Of a DNA stretch of 7,592 bases, positions 1 to 5,796 are shown piece after piece. Under the pieces are notes generated by a model that was not told the origin of the DNA, did no database searches, and was given only the letters and a program-made list of their open reading frames with translations. Positions within the stretch are counted from its first letter, which is position 1. Every line of letters begins with the position of its first letter. The DNA is taken from assembly GCA_903881065.1 (NCBI GenBank), contig CAIRRW010000013.1, positions 1 to 7,592 of the forward strand, given 5' to 3'. A program made the position numbers and the translations under genes. This stretch comes from an uncultured Bacteroidota bacterium (lineage in GTDB: Bacteria > Bacteroidota > Bacteroidia > 2-12-FULL-35-15).

Positions 1-43
1 AGCAAGATTGATATTTTAAAAATGTGCTCTCGTTAATATTTAA

Positions 44-51
44 TACTTTTG
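44..51 (+). promoter_or_regulatory. Bacteroidota -7 promoter box of darA
   Basis: TACTTTTG matches the Bacteroidota sigma-A consensus TAnnTTTG exactly and lies in the only intergenic space upstream of darA. If the box spans -11 to -4, transcription starts near position 55, giving a leader of about 32 nt. I see no clear -33 TTTG partner at the expected distance, so the call rests on the -7 box and its position. Confidence 0.6.
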
Positions 52-55
52 CATG

Positions 56-70
56 CTCCTTAAAAAGGAG
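56..70 (+). promoter_or_regulatory. Hairpin at predicted mRNA 5' end, covering an SD-like sequence
   Basis: CTCCTT (56-61) and AAGGAG (65-70) are perfect inverted repeats around an AAA loop. The 3' arm together with G71 forms AAGGAGG, an ideal anti-16S match, but it ends 15 nt before the ATG at 87, further than normal for a Shine-Dalgarno site. With the predicted start near 55 this stem-loop would sit at the very 5' end of the darA mRNA. It has no U tract, so it is not a terminator. It could stabilise the transcript or mask ribosome binding; both roles are inferred. Confidence 0.5.
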
Positions 71-86
71 GATTGAAGTTAAATAA

Positions 87-1016
87 ATGATGAAGAAAAA
101 AGTACTGGTAATATATTTCACGCAAACAGGACAGCTCAACAGAGCAGTAAAAGCAACGCTTGCACCATTTGAAAACAATAGTGAAGTAGAAATATATTAT
201 GAAGAAATAAAACCTAAAACTCCTTTCCCTTTTCCTTGGTCGTATATGCAATTTTTTGATGCTTTCCCTGAATCTGTTCAGGGCGTACCTTGTGAGTTGC
301 AGCCATTTACTTTTGATACTTCAATCCATTATGATTTAATTGTAATCGCATATCAACCGTGGTTTCTATCGGTTTCAATACCAATAAATTCGTTTCTGCA
401 GACAGCAGAAGCCAAGCTATTGTTGAAAAACAAGAATGTAGTAACAATACTTGCATGCCGTAATATGTGGCTGGGAGCGCAGGAAAAAATGAAAATAGCA
501 TTGGTTGGTTTGCAGGCAAATCTTGTCGGCAATATTACTTACGTTGATAAATCAAGCAACCTCACAAGTCTTGTTACAGTGCTTGCTTTTGCTTTAGGCG
601 GTGAGCAAGGAAAATTATGGGGTGTGTTTCCTAAATATGGTGTATCAGATAAAGAACTTAAAGAACGAGCACCGCTATTAGGCACCATAGTATTGAAAAA
701 TTTATTGGGAGGAAATTATAATAATCAGCAAAAAGATTTAATAGAAGCAGGAGCAATAAACATTAAACCGAATTTATTGTTGATGGAAGGAAGAGGAAGA
801 GCTTTGTTCCCGCTTTATGCAAATTATATTTCTAAACGAGGAACATCAGGGACGGCAGAACGTAGAACAAGAGTACGTATTTTTGGAATAGTATTGCCTA
901 CCGGCATTTTATTGCTTTCCCCAATAATTACAATCGTTTCGCGCCTTGCACCTATTCTCTTCCCAAGCAAAATAAAAAAAGAAATAGATTATTATTCGAA
1001 TAACAATTTAAGATAA
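87..1016 (+). CDS. darA: DarA-like dialkylresorcinol aromatase / condensing enzyme
   Basis: This 309-residue protein resembles the family annotated 'dialkylresorcinol condensing enzyme DarA'. In characterised systems the DarB ketosynthase builds a cyclohexanedione ring, which DarA aromatises to the resorcinol used in dialkylresorcinols and flexirubins. The N-terminus looks like a flavodoxin: a beta strand (KVLVIYF) leads into T12-Q-T-G15, the usual phosphate-binding loop. Segments 83-104 (DLIVIAYQPWFLS) and 118-136 (ILACRNMWLG) fit the other two flavin-contacting loops. Residues about 265-293 are strongly hydrophobic and suggest a C-terminal membrane anchor, reasonable for a lipid-like product. 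A TAA codon lies directly upstream in frame (84-86), so translation starts at ATG 87 or the adjacent ATG at 90. darB follows after 127 nt with its own promoter. Family assignment is fairly sure; flavin use is inferred from motifs. Confidence 0.8.
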   Translation: MMKKKVLVIYFTQTGQLNRAVKATLAPFENNSEVEIYYEEIKPKTPFPFPWSYMQFFDAFPESVQGVPCELQPFTFDTSIHYDLIVIAYQPWFLSVSIPINSFLQTAEAKLLLKNKNVVTILACRNMWLGAQEKMKIALVGLQANLVGNITYVDKSSNLTSLVTVLAFALGGEQGKLWGVFPKYGVSDKELKERAPLLGTIVLKNLLGGNYNNQQKDLIEAGAINIKPNLLLMEGRGRALFPLYANYISKRGTSGTAERRTRVRIFGIVLPTGILLLSPIITIVSRLAPILFPSKIKKEIDYYSNNNLR

Positions 1017-1094
1017 TCTGATACTTTAGTTTGTTTTATTAAAGTTTTATTAAAAATAAAATAGAAACATTCTAGTTAAATTGATTTTATCTTC

Positions 1095-1102
1095 TATTTT
1101 TG
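1095..1102 (+). promoter_or_regulatory. Bacteroidota -7 promoter box of darB
   Basis: TATTTTTG matches TAnnTTTG exactly in the 127-nt gap between darA and darB. The predicted start is near 1106, giving a leader of about 38 nt. Upstream, the 10-mer TTTTATTAAA occurs twice in tandem (1034-1043 and 1045-1054), but nothing there is a convincing -33 box or terminator. The darB unit may therefore receive both its own transcripts and readthrough from darA. Confidence 0.6.
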
Positions 1103-1105
1103 CAG

Positions 1106-1143
1106 ACTAACGAAACATTAACCAAACAAACACCAAACAAATA
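1106..1143 (+). promoter_or_regulatory. A/C-rich, nearly G-free darB leader with tandem 10-mer
   Basis: The predicted 5' untranslated region contains no G from 1113 to the ATG at 1144, so it can hardly fold on itself. The 10-mer ACCAAACAAA occurs twice (1121-1130 and 1132-1141). There is no Shine-Dalgarno sequence. Unstructured A-rich leaders favour initiation in Bacteroidota, so this probably supports efficient translation of darB. That role is inferred. Confidence 0.4.
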
Positions 1144-2283
1144 ATGGAGAGAGAAGTATATATTAATCGTATTGCGAATTTTTTACCGGGCAATCCGATT
1201 GGTAACGATGAGATGGAAGAATATCTTGGATACATTGATGGTAAAAAATCAAGATCGAAAGCTATCATTTTAAGAAACAATAAAATTACCTCCCGTTATT
1301 ATTCGCATGATAAACAGGGTAAAAATACCCATACCAATACTGAATTAACTGCGGAAGCAATTAAAGCATTATGCACTGATGGATTTAAATTGGATGATAT
1401 TGAATTATTAACCAGCGGCACCACCTCTCCGGATCAGCTGTTACCGGGGCATGCTATAATGGTACACGGGTTATTGAAATCACGACCTATCGAAGCAATT
1501 TCATTCTCAGGTTCCTGCTGTTCAGCAATGAACGCGTTGAACTACGCATACATGTCAGTATACATGGGACGGACAAACAATGCTGTTACTACAGGTTCCG
1601 AAAAACTTGGTGTATGGATGCGTTCAGGTTATTTTGAAGAAGAAGCCAACAAATTAAAAGAGTTGGAAAACAATCCTATTCTTGCTTTTGAAAAAGATTT
1701 TTTACGTTGGATGCTCTCTGATGGTGCAGCAGCAACATTAATATCAAACAAACCGAATAAAGATGGTATTTCATTGAAGATAGAATGGATTGAAATCTGT
1801 TCTTTCGCCAATGAAGCAGAGACATGTATGTATGTAGGTGCCGAAAAGGATCCTGAAGGAAACTTACATGGATGGAGTGAATTTACTCAAAAACAATGGT
1901 TGGAGAAGTCAATCTTTGCAATGAAACAGGATGCCAGATTATTGGATCAATACATTGCACAGCTTGGCACAAAAAAATACGTAGAGTTATTCAAAAAACA
2001 TAACGTTGACCCTCAAAGCATCGATTGGTTTTTACCTCATATATCTTCCGAATATTTCCGCTCGAAAGTGGATGATGAAATGAAAAAGTATGGCGTACAG
2101 TTGCCACAGGAGAAATGGTTTGTAAATTTATCCAGAGTGGGCAACATTGGTTCGGCATCTATTTTTATTGCTTTAGGTGAACTGATGAATTCAGGAAAGT
2201 TAGAGAAAGGTCAAAAAATAGCTTTGACGATTCCGGAGAGTGCACGTTTTTCATATGCCAATATGGTATTAACAGTTGTATAA
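1144..2283 (+). CDS. darB: DarB-like KAS III ketosynthase
   Basis: This 379-residue protein is a thiolase-fold beta-ketoacyl synthase of the FabH/KAS III type. The catalytic triad is readable. The nucleophile region is FSGSCCSAMNAL, where C125 aligns best with FabH Cys112 by its spacing to the following Ala-Leu, and C126 is adjacent. H299 lies in FLPH and N334 in GNIGSAS. Upstream, TSGTTSPDQLLPG (about 90-102) is the usual N-terminal-half motif. In the Dar pathway DarB condenses two acyl thioester chains and cyclises them, supplying the substrate of DarA. The adjacent darA makes this role much more likely than FabH-type fatty acid initiation. The hotdog gene starts 15 nt after the stop, so the two are probably cotranscribed. 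The directly repeated CAGTTGTA (2273-2280, 2285-2292) spans the junction. Confidence 0.82.
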   Translation: MEREVYINRIANFLPGNPIGNDEMEEYLGYIDGKKSRSKAIILRNNKITSRYYSHDKQGKNTHTNTELTAEAIKALCTDGFKLDDIELLTSGTTSPDQLLPGHAIMVHGLLKSRPIEAISFSGSCCSAMNALNYAYMSVYMGRTNNAVTTGSEKLGVWMRSGYFEEEANKLKELENNPILAFEKDFLRWMLSDGAAATLISNKPNKDGISLKIEWIEICSFANEAETCMYVGAEKDPEGNLHGWSEFTQKQWLEKSIFAMKQDARLLDQYIAQLGTKKYVELFKKHNVDPQSIDWFLPHISSEYFRSKVDDEMKKYGVQLPQEKWFVNLSRVGNIGSASIFIALGELMNSGKLEKGQKIALTIPESARFSYANMVLTVV

Positions 2284-2298
2284 TCAGTTGTAAAAACA

Positions 2299-2754
2299 AT
2301 GACAGTTTCAAATAAACCAATAATAGAAGGAGGAGATGTATCTACACTTATTCCTCAAAAGCCACCAATAGAAATGGTGGATAAACTTTGGTTTAATGAT
2401 GATACCACAACAATTTCAGGATTTACAATTAAAGAAGATAATATATTCTGTGAGGACGGAGTTTTCAAAGAACCTGGATTAGTTGAGAATATAGCGCAAA
2501 CAGCTGCTTTACGAGTTGGGTATGTTGTTTCATTAATGGAAGAGAATGGAGAAAAAGTAAATCCTCCAATTGGATATATAGGCGCAATCAAAAGACTTTT
2601 AATTCATCATCTTCCGAAAATTGGCAGCGAACTGAGAACGGAGGTGGTAATTCAACAGGTAATATTTGATGTAACTTTAATCACCGGAAAGACTACTGTT
2701 AACGGAGAAGTAGTTGCCGAATGTGAAATGAAAATCTTTTTGAAAAAAGATTAA
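2299..2754 (+). CDS. FabZ-like hotdog-fold protein lacking the canonical catalytic His
   Basis: This 151-residue protein has FabZ-type dehydratase landmarks. LIPQKPPIEMVDKL (17-30) corresponds to FabZ LLPHR.PFLLVDRV, and EPGLVENIAQTAAL (58-71) to the PGVLIxEAMAQ helix, so E63 fits the catalytic Glu. FabZ's catalytic His lies in GHFP, 14 residues before that Glu. Here the segment reads CEDGVF (51-56) and has no His. The 'PH' His of the first motif is also changed, to Q20. Similar Bacteroidota proteins are annotated as hydroxymyristoyl-ACP dehydratase-like. It may be a binding or chaperone-like hotdog, a thioesterase, or a dehydratase with altered chemistry. Its position in the darB unit points to work on acyl thioesters of the resorcinol lipid pathway. 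Fold is fairly sure, activity unknown. Confidence 0.7.
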   Translation: MTVSNKPIIEGGDVSTLIPQKPPIEMVDKLWFNDDTTTISGFTIKEDNIFCEDGVFKEPGLVENIAQTAALRVGYVVSLMEENGEKVNPPIGYIGAIKRLLIHHLPKIGSELRTEVVIQQVIFDVTLITGKTTVNGEVVAECEMKIFLKKD

Positions 2755-2801
2755 TATAACCAGCTTACAAACGGCTGTAAAATTTCACAATCCTTAATTT
2801 T

Positions 2802-2811
2802 ACTTATAAGT
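2802..2811 (+). promoter_or_regulatory. 10-bp palindrome over the -33 region of the membrane protein gene
   Basis: ACTTATAAGT is a perfect palindrome. AATT on both sides (2796-2799 and 2814-2817) extends the symmetry imperfectly to 22 bp. Measured from the -7 box at 2826-2833 it is centred near -30, where the -33 promoter element should be. This fits an operator for a dimeric repressor, but a palindrome this short and AT-rich can arise by chance. Confidence 0.3.
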
Positions 2812-2825
2812 GTAATTTATTCCAC

Positions 2826-2833
2826 TACTTTTG
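2826..2833 (+). promoter_or_regulatory. -7 promoter box ending four bases before the ATG
   Basis: TACTTTTG matches TAnnTTTG exactly. The box ends 4 nt before the ATG at 2838, and an in-frame TAA at 2835-2837 rules out any start further upstream. If the G of the box is at about -4, the first transcribed base is at or within a base or two of the ATG, giving a leaderless or nearly leaderless mRNA. Confidence 0.55.
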
Positions 2834-2837
2834 CTAA

Positions 2838-3188
2838 ATGAATAAAACACGTCACTATGAAAATCTTCACATCCCCCTATGGTTGCTGAAAGACACCTGC
2901 TGGATGCTTCAATGGAAAGTTCTTGGTATCACAATGATAATCCCAACAGTTTCAGTTGCTGTAATTATTGCATATAAAACATGGAAAGAAAAAGAAGATG
3001 AGTTCTGGATAAATCTTGCGATATGCTTTTGGATTTCAGCAAACTCCTATTGGATGATTTGTGAATTCATTCATCACGAAGAGATAAAAAATTATGCTGG
3101 ATATCCTTTTGTTACAGGTATGTTGTGTGTCGCTTATTTTTATTATAAGAGATTATTCAGCGAAGAAAAAAAGAATATTATAGATTAG
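2838..3188 (+). CDS. Small multi-pass membrane protein of unknown function
   Basis: I do not recognise a named family, though the aromatic-rich pattern resembles conserved uncharacterised Bacteroidota membrane proteins. The 116 residues contain three clear hydrophobic segments: about 27-46 (VLGITMIIPTVSVAVIIAY), 56-78 (WINLAICFWISANSYWMICEF) and 86-103. A half-hydrophobic stretch at 12-26 (IPLWLLKDTCWMLQW) carries a Lys-Asp pair. Likely conserved features are HIPLWLLKD, the IIPT motif inside the first helix, the Trp- and Asn-containing second helix, and a following EFIHHEE with two His and acidic residues. The C-terminus is charged. The start is fixed by TAA directly upstream. The stop overlaps the ribH stop on the other strand. 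Its own promoter suggests it is not part of the darB unit. Confidence 0.7.
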   Translation: MNKTRHYENLHIPLWLLKDTCWMLQWKVLGITMIIPTVSVAVIIAYKTWKEKEDEFWINLAICFWISANSYWMICEFIHHEEIKNYAGYPFVTGMLCVAYFYYKRLFSEEKKNIID

Positions 3189-3673
3189 CCCTTTCGTTTT
3201 AATACTAACATTTTAAGGGCAGTAATAGCGGCTTCTACACCTTTATTACCGTGCTTACCACCTGCTCTATCTTCTGCCTGCTGCATATTATCTGGTGTAA
3301 GTACACCAAATATTACAGGCTTATTATACTTCAAACTTACATTGGTAATTCCATTTGCAACCGCATTACATATAAAATCAAAATGTCTCGTTTCCCCCTG
3401 AATCACACAACCTAAACATATTACAGCATCTGTGTTCAGTTTTTCACAAGCAAGTTGTCCTCCAAGTGTTAATTCAAAACTACCTGGAACATACGATATT
3501 ACAATGTTCCTTTCCTCAACTCCATTTTCTAATAATGTTTTAATAGCTCCGTCACGTAAGGCATTTGTAATTTTTGTATTCCATTCGGAAACAACTATTG
3601 AAACTGTATAATCTGCACCATTTGGAATTTTGCTTCCTTCAGCTTCTGATAAATTTTTGTTTACTGATGACAT
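3185..3673 (-). CDS. ribH: 6,7-dimethyl-8-ribityllumazine synthase (riboflavin synthase beta chain)
   Basis: This enzyme joins 5-amino-6-ribitylaminouracil and 3,4-dihydroxy-2-butanone 4-phosphate to make 6,7-dimethyl-8-ribityllumazine, the next-to-last step of riboflavin synthesis in the cytoplasm. The 162 residues include all expected active-site positions, shifted by 9 from Bacillus subtilis numbering: W31 (Phe22), H97 in GETRHFDF (His88), F122 (Phe113), R136 (Arg127) and K140 (Lys131). VPGSFEL is at 62-68. The first 20 residues form a non-conserved extension common in the family. The gene lies 104 nt downstream of the TPR gene, with a terminator between them, so it may have its own weak promoter. 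The best candidate is TAAATTTA at 3692-3699 on the minus strand, one mismatch from consensus. I see no FMN riboswitch. Confidence 0.96.
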   Translation of the reverse strand: MSSVNKNLSEAEGSKIPNGADYTVSIVVSEWNTKITNALRDGAIKTLLENGVEERNIVISYVPGSFELTLGGQLACEKLNTDAVICLGCVIQGETRHFDFICNAVANGITNVSLKYNKPVIFGVLTPDNMQQAEDRAGGKHGNKGVEAAITALKMLVLKRKG

Positions 3674-3722
3674 CTTTTAAAATCTAATTTGTAAATTTAA
3701 TAGGTTTCGGGTTTAAAATAAA

Positions 3723-3759
3723 AAAGAAAAGGCGACTTTTTTCAAAATCACCTTTCTTT
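3723..3759 (-). terminator. Intrinsic terminator after the TPR gene
   Basis: Read on the minus strand, the arm AAAGAAAGGTGA (from 3759 to 3748) pairs with TCGCCTTTTCTTT (3735 to 3723). One G-U wobble and one bulged base are included, and a run of U broken by one A follows (3725 to 3715). On the plus strand the wobble becomes a C-A mismatch and no U tract follows the stem, so the terminator points toward ribH. It should separate or attenuate the TPR and ribH transcripts. Confidence 0.65.
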
Positions 3760-3777
3760 AACAAAATATTTTTCTGT

Positions 3778-4461
3778 TTATAAATTACCTAAGGTTTTAG
3801 CTCTTGCAATATATTTATCAATTTCTCTGCCTTCTGTAGTTTCAGAAAATTCATTTTTAATTCTCTCATATAACTTTACAGCATCAGCATAATTTCCTTT
3901 TTCTTCATTTGCCATTGCAGCTTTTTTCAAGCATATTGGAGTATCGAAATTATTTGAATTTTGCTCCGCTGCTTTTAAGTAATAAGTAATTGCTTCATCT
4001 GTTTTCCCAAGCTCCATGTTTGCATCACCGATAGCTGCAGTTGCAAGAGGAGCAACAATTTGATCTTTACTGCTGAATGATTTAAGGTGTGTTAATGCAT
4101 CTTCAAATTTACCTTGTTTTAAGTAACATAAACCTAGATAATATTCGGCCAAATTGCCTGAAGGGGTTACACTATAATCATTTGCAATTTGTAAAAAGCC
4201 CGAAGCCACGCCATCTCCATTGATAGCTTTGTTCAACGAATCTTTCTCGAAATACTGTTCAGCTTTAAACATTTCGGTACGCGCTTTGGTTTCCTCACCT
4301 GCTACATACCAATATTTATAGGCAAAATAACCGCCTACCAATACTATGATTGCGCCTGCAATCATCATCAAACTCTTTTTGTTTTGCTCTATATAAAGCT
4401 CCGTTTTACTAAACGCTTCTGCAACATCAACAATTGGTTCGTCTTCTATTTTCTTTGCCAT
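3778..4461 (-). CDS. Membrane-anchored TPR protein, YfgM-like
   Basis: This 227-residue protein has a charged cytoplasmic N-terminus (1-30), one transmembrane helix at about 31-50 (LMMIAGAIIVLVGGYFAYKY), and a C-terminal domain of tetratricopeptide helices. TPR-like units lie at about 104-135 (AEYYLGLCYLKQGKFEDALTHL), 138-171 (ATAAIGDANMELGKTDEAITYY) and 175-208 (AAMANEEKGNYADAVKLYERI). The layout matches the YfgM-like family (TPR_21), whose E. coli member is an inner-membrane protein linked to the SecYEG translocon and periplasmic chaperones. The TPR domain is probably extracytoplasmic. Occurrence beside ribH and recF is common in Bacteroidota but does not reveal its role. A perfect -7 box lies upstream and a terminator downstream, so it may be transcribed alone. 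Architecture is sure; the chaperone-like role is inferred. Confidence 0.85.
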   Translation of the reverse strand: MAKKIEDEPIVDVAEAFSKTELYIEQNKKSLMMIAGAIIVLVGGYFAYKYWYVAGEETKARTEMFKAEQYFEKDSLNKAINGDGVASGFLQIANDYSVTPSGNLAEYYLGLCYLKQGKFEDALTHLKSFSSKDQIVAPLATAAIGDANMELGKTDEAITYYLKAAEQNSNNFDTPICLKKAAMANEEKGNYADAVKLYERIKNEFSETTEGREIDKYIARAKTLGNL

Positions 4462-4490
4462 TTTTTGTTTTTATTCTTATTAAAGGATTG

Positions 4491-4498
4491 CAAAAATA
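4491..4498 (-). promoter_or_regulatory. -7 promoter box of the TPR gene
   Basis: On the minus strand TATTTTTG (from 4498 to 4491) matches TAnnTTTG exactly. The predicted start is near 4487, leaving a leader of about 26 nt before the ATG at 4461. Directly upstream is a run of nine A on the minus strand (4500 to 4508), which may act like an UP element or simply be AT-rich DNA. Confidence 0.6.
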
Positions 4499-4589
4499 GT
4501 TTTTTTTTGCGTATTCTATAATATAATTATTAAAGTTGGCATTGAAAGATGTTTTTTAGCTACTTTTACTCGCGTAAAATATTGTTGTA

Positions 4590-4623
4590 AATATGGCTGA
4601 GAGTCTTTAAATATAGCCATATT
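4590..4623. repeat. 9-bp inverted repeat in the recF/TPR divergent region
   Basis: AATATGGCT (4590-4598) and AGCCATATT (4615-4623) are perfect inverted repeats separated by 16 nt. They lie 29 nt before the recF start codon and about 100 nt from the predicted TPR promoter. A second, shorter inverted pair, TTTTAC/GTAAAA around TCGC, lies at 4564-4579. No TAnnTTTG box is found for recF; the nearest is TACTTTTA at 4561-4568. If transcription began there, the 9-bp pair would form a hairpin in the recF leader. It could equally be a protein-binding site. Confidence 0.45.
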
Positions 4624-4651
4624 GTAATAATTTGCATTTGATTAACTTAAA

Positions 4652-5791
4652 ATGTACCTAAAAAAATTAAATTTAATAAATTTCAAGAACTACCCTGAAG
4701 CCGAATTAGGCTTCAGCAAGCATATAAATTGCCTCACCGGTAATAATGGCGAGGGAAAGACCACTGTTTTAGATGCCATTCACTATTTATCTTTCTGCAA
4801 AAGTTTTTTTAATCCTGTAGATAGTCAAAACATTTTGCACGACGCACCTTTTTTTCTTGTTCAGGGTGTTTTTGAGGATGAAGGAAAGGCAGATGAGGTT
4901 TATTGCGGCTTAAAAAGAAATCAGAAAAAACAATTCAAACGCAATAAAAAAGAATATGCCCGCCTTGCCGACCATATTGGATTATACCCGCTGGTGATGG
5001 TTTCGCCTGCCGATTCCGAATTAATTACCGAAGGAAGCGAAAGTCGCCGAAAGTTTATAGATAGTGTAATTGCTCAGTTCGACCGCGATTATTTGGAGAA
5101 TTTAATAAGTTACAACAAAGTACTTTCGCATCGGAATGCTTTACTTAAACAAATTGCCGATAGTGGTAAGTTTGATGCGGATGCCCTTGAAATATGGGAT
5201 GTGCAGCTTATTGAGTATGGAAAAAAGATACATGAAAGAAGAAATAATTTTATAAATAATTTCATTCCGATATTTCAAAAGTATTACGAATTAATTTCAG
5301 GTGGACGGGAACAAGTAGGAATCATGTACGATTCGCATCTTAATGAAAAACCATTTGAAGAAGCTTTGGAAATGGCAATTAATCGTGATAGGGCAATGCA
5401 GTTTACTACAGTAGGCATCCATAAAGATGATTTGGAATTTACAATTAACGGGCATTCATTAAAAAAGTATGCATCGCAAGGACAGCAAAAATCTTTTCTG
5501 ATTGCATTAAAATTGGCGCAGTTTGATTTTATTAAAAACATAAAACAAGTAACTCCCATACTTTTGCTGGATGATATATATGATAAACTGGATGATTTGC
5601 GAGTTAAACAATTAATGGAATTGGTAAGCAGCGATAACTTCGGTCAGTTATTTATTACGGATACGCATCCTACCCGTTTGCATGATTTATTCCAACCGAC
5701 AAATGCAGATTATAAAGTATTTAATATTGTTAATGGTAATGTGTCGTCAAACCTCAATACTAATGAACAAATGAACCAGTTAACAAATTAG
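4652..5791 (+). CDS. recF: DNA replication/repair protein RecF
   Basis: RecF is an SMC-like ATPase that binds gapped DNA and, with RecO and RecR, helps load RecA at single-strand gaps. The 379 residues match the family's usual length. Walker A is GNNGEGKT (30-37, K36), the ABC signature is SQGQQKS (275-281), Walker B is ILLLDDI (303-309, with D307-D308), and the D-loop region DKLDD follows. The start MYLKKLNLINFKNY is the typical RecF N-terminus. The last 12 or so residues are Asn/Gln/Thr-rich and probably not conserved. The DUF721 gene begins 5 nt after the stop, so the two are coupled. dnaA and gyrB are not adjacent, unlike in many other phyla. Confidence 0.97.
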   Translation: MYLKKLNLINFKNYPEAELGFSKHINCLTGNNGEGKTTVLDAIHYLSFCKSFFNPVDSQNILHDAPFFLVQGVFEDEGKADEVYCGLKRNQKKQFKRNKKEYARLADHIGLYPLVMVSPADSELITEGSESRRKFIDSVIAQFDRDYLENLISYNKVLSHRNALLKQIADSGKFDADALEIWDVQLIEYGKKIHERRNNFINNFIPIFQKYYELISGGREQVGIMYDSHLNEKPFEEALEMAINRDRAMQFTTVGIHKDDLEFTINGHSLKKYASQGQQKSFLIALKLAQFDFIKNIKQVTPILLLDDIYDKLDDLRVKQLMELVSSDNFGQLFITDTHPTRLHDLFQPTNADYKVFNIVNGNVSSNLNTNEQMNQLTN

Positions 5792-5796
5792 CTTAC

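Noticed and set aside
307..519. Open frame of 70 codons on the minus strand inside darA
   Set aside because: It lies wholly antisense to a well-supported gene and its translation shows no recognisable domain.
1034..1061. A/T-only hairpin and tandem TTTTATTAAA after darA as a terminator
   Set aside because: The stem has no G-C pairs and is not followed by a U run; composition alone explains it.
2761..2780. CAGC/GCTG and TTACA/TGTAA pairs after the hotdog gene as a terminator
   Set aside because: The stems are 4-5 bp, mutually exclusive, and lack a U tract.
3674..3777. FMN riboswitch upstream of ribH
   Set aside because: The space is too short and AT-rich, is taken up by a terminator hairpin, and shows none of the conserved multi-helix FMN aptamer sequence.
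5284..5559. Open frame of 91 codons on the minus strand inside recF
   Set aside because: It is a shadow of the conserved RecF signature region with no coding features of its own.
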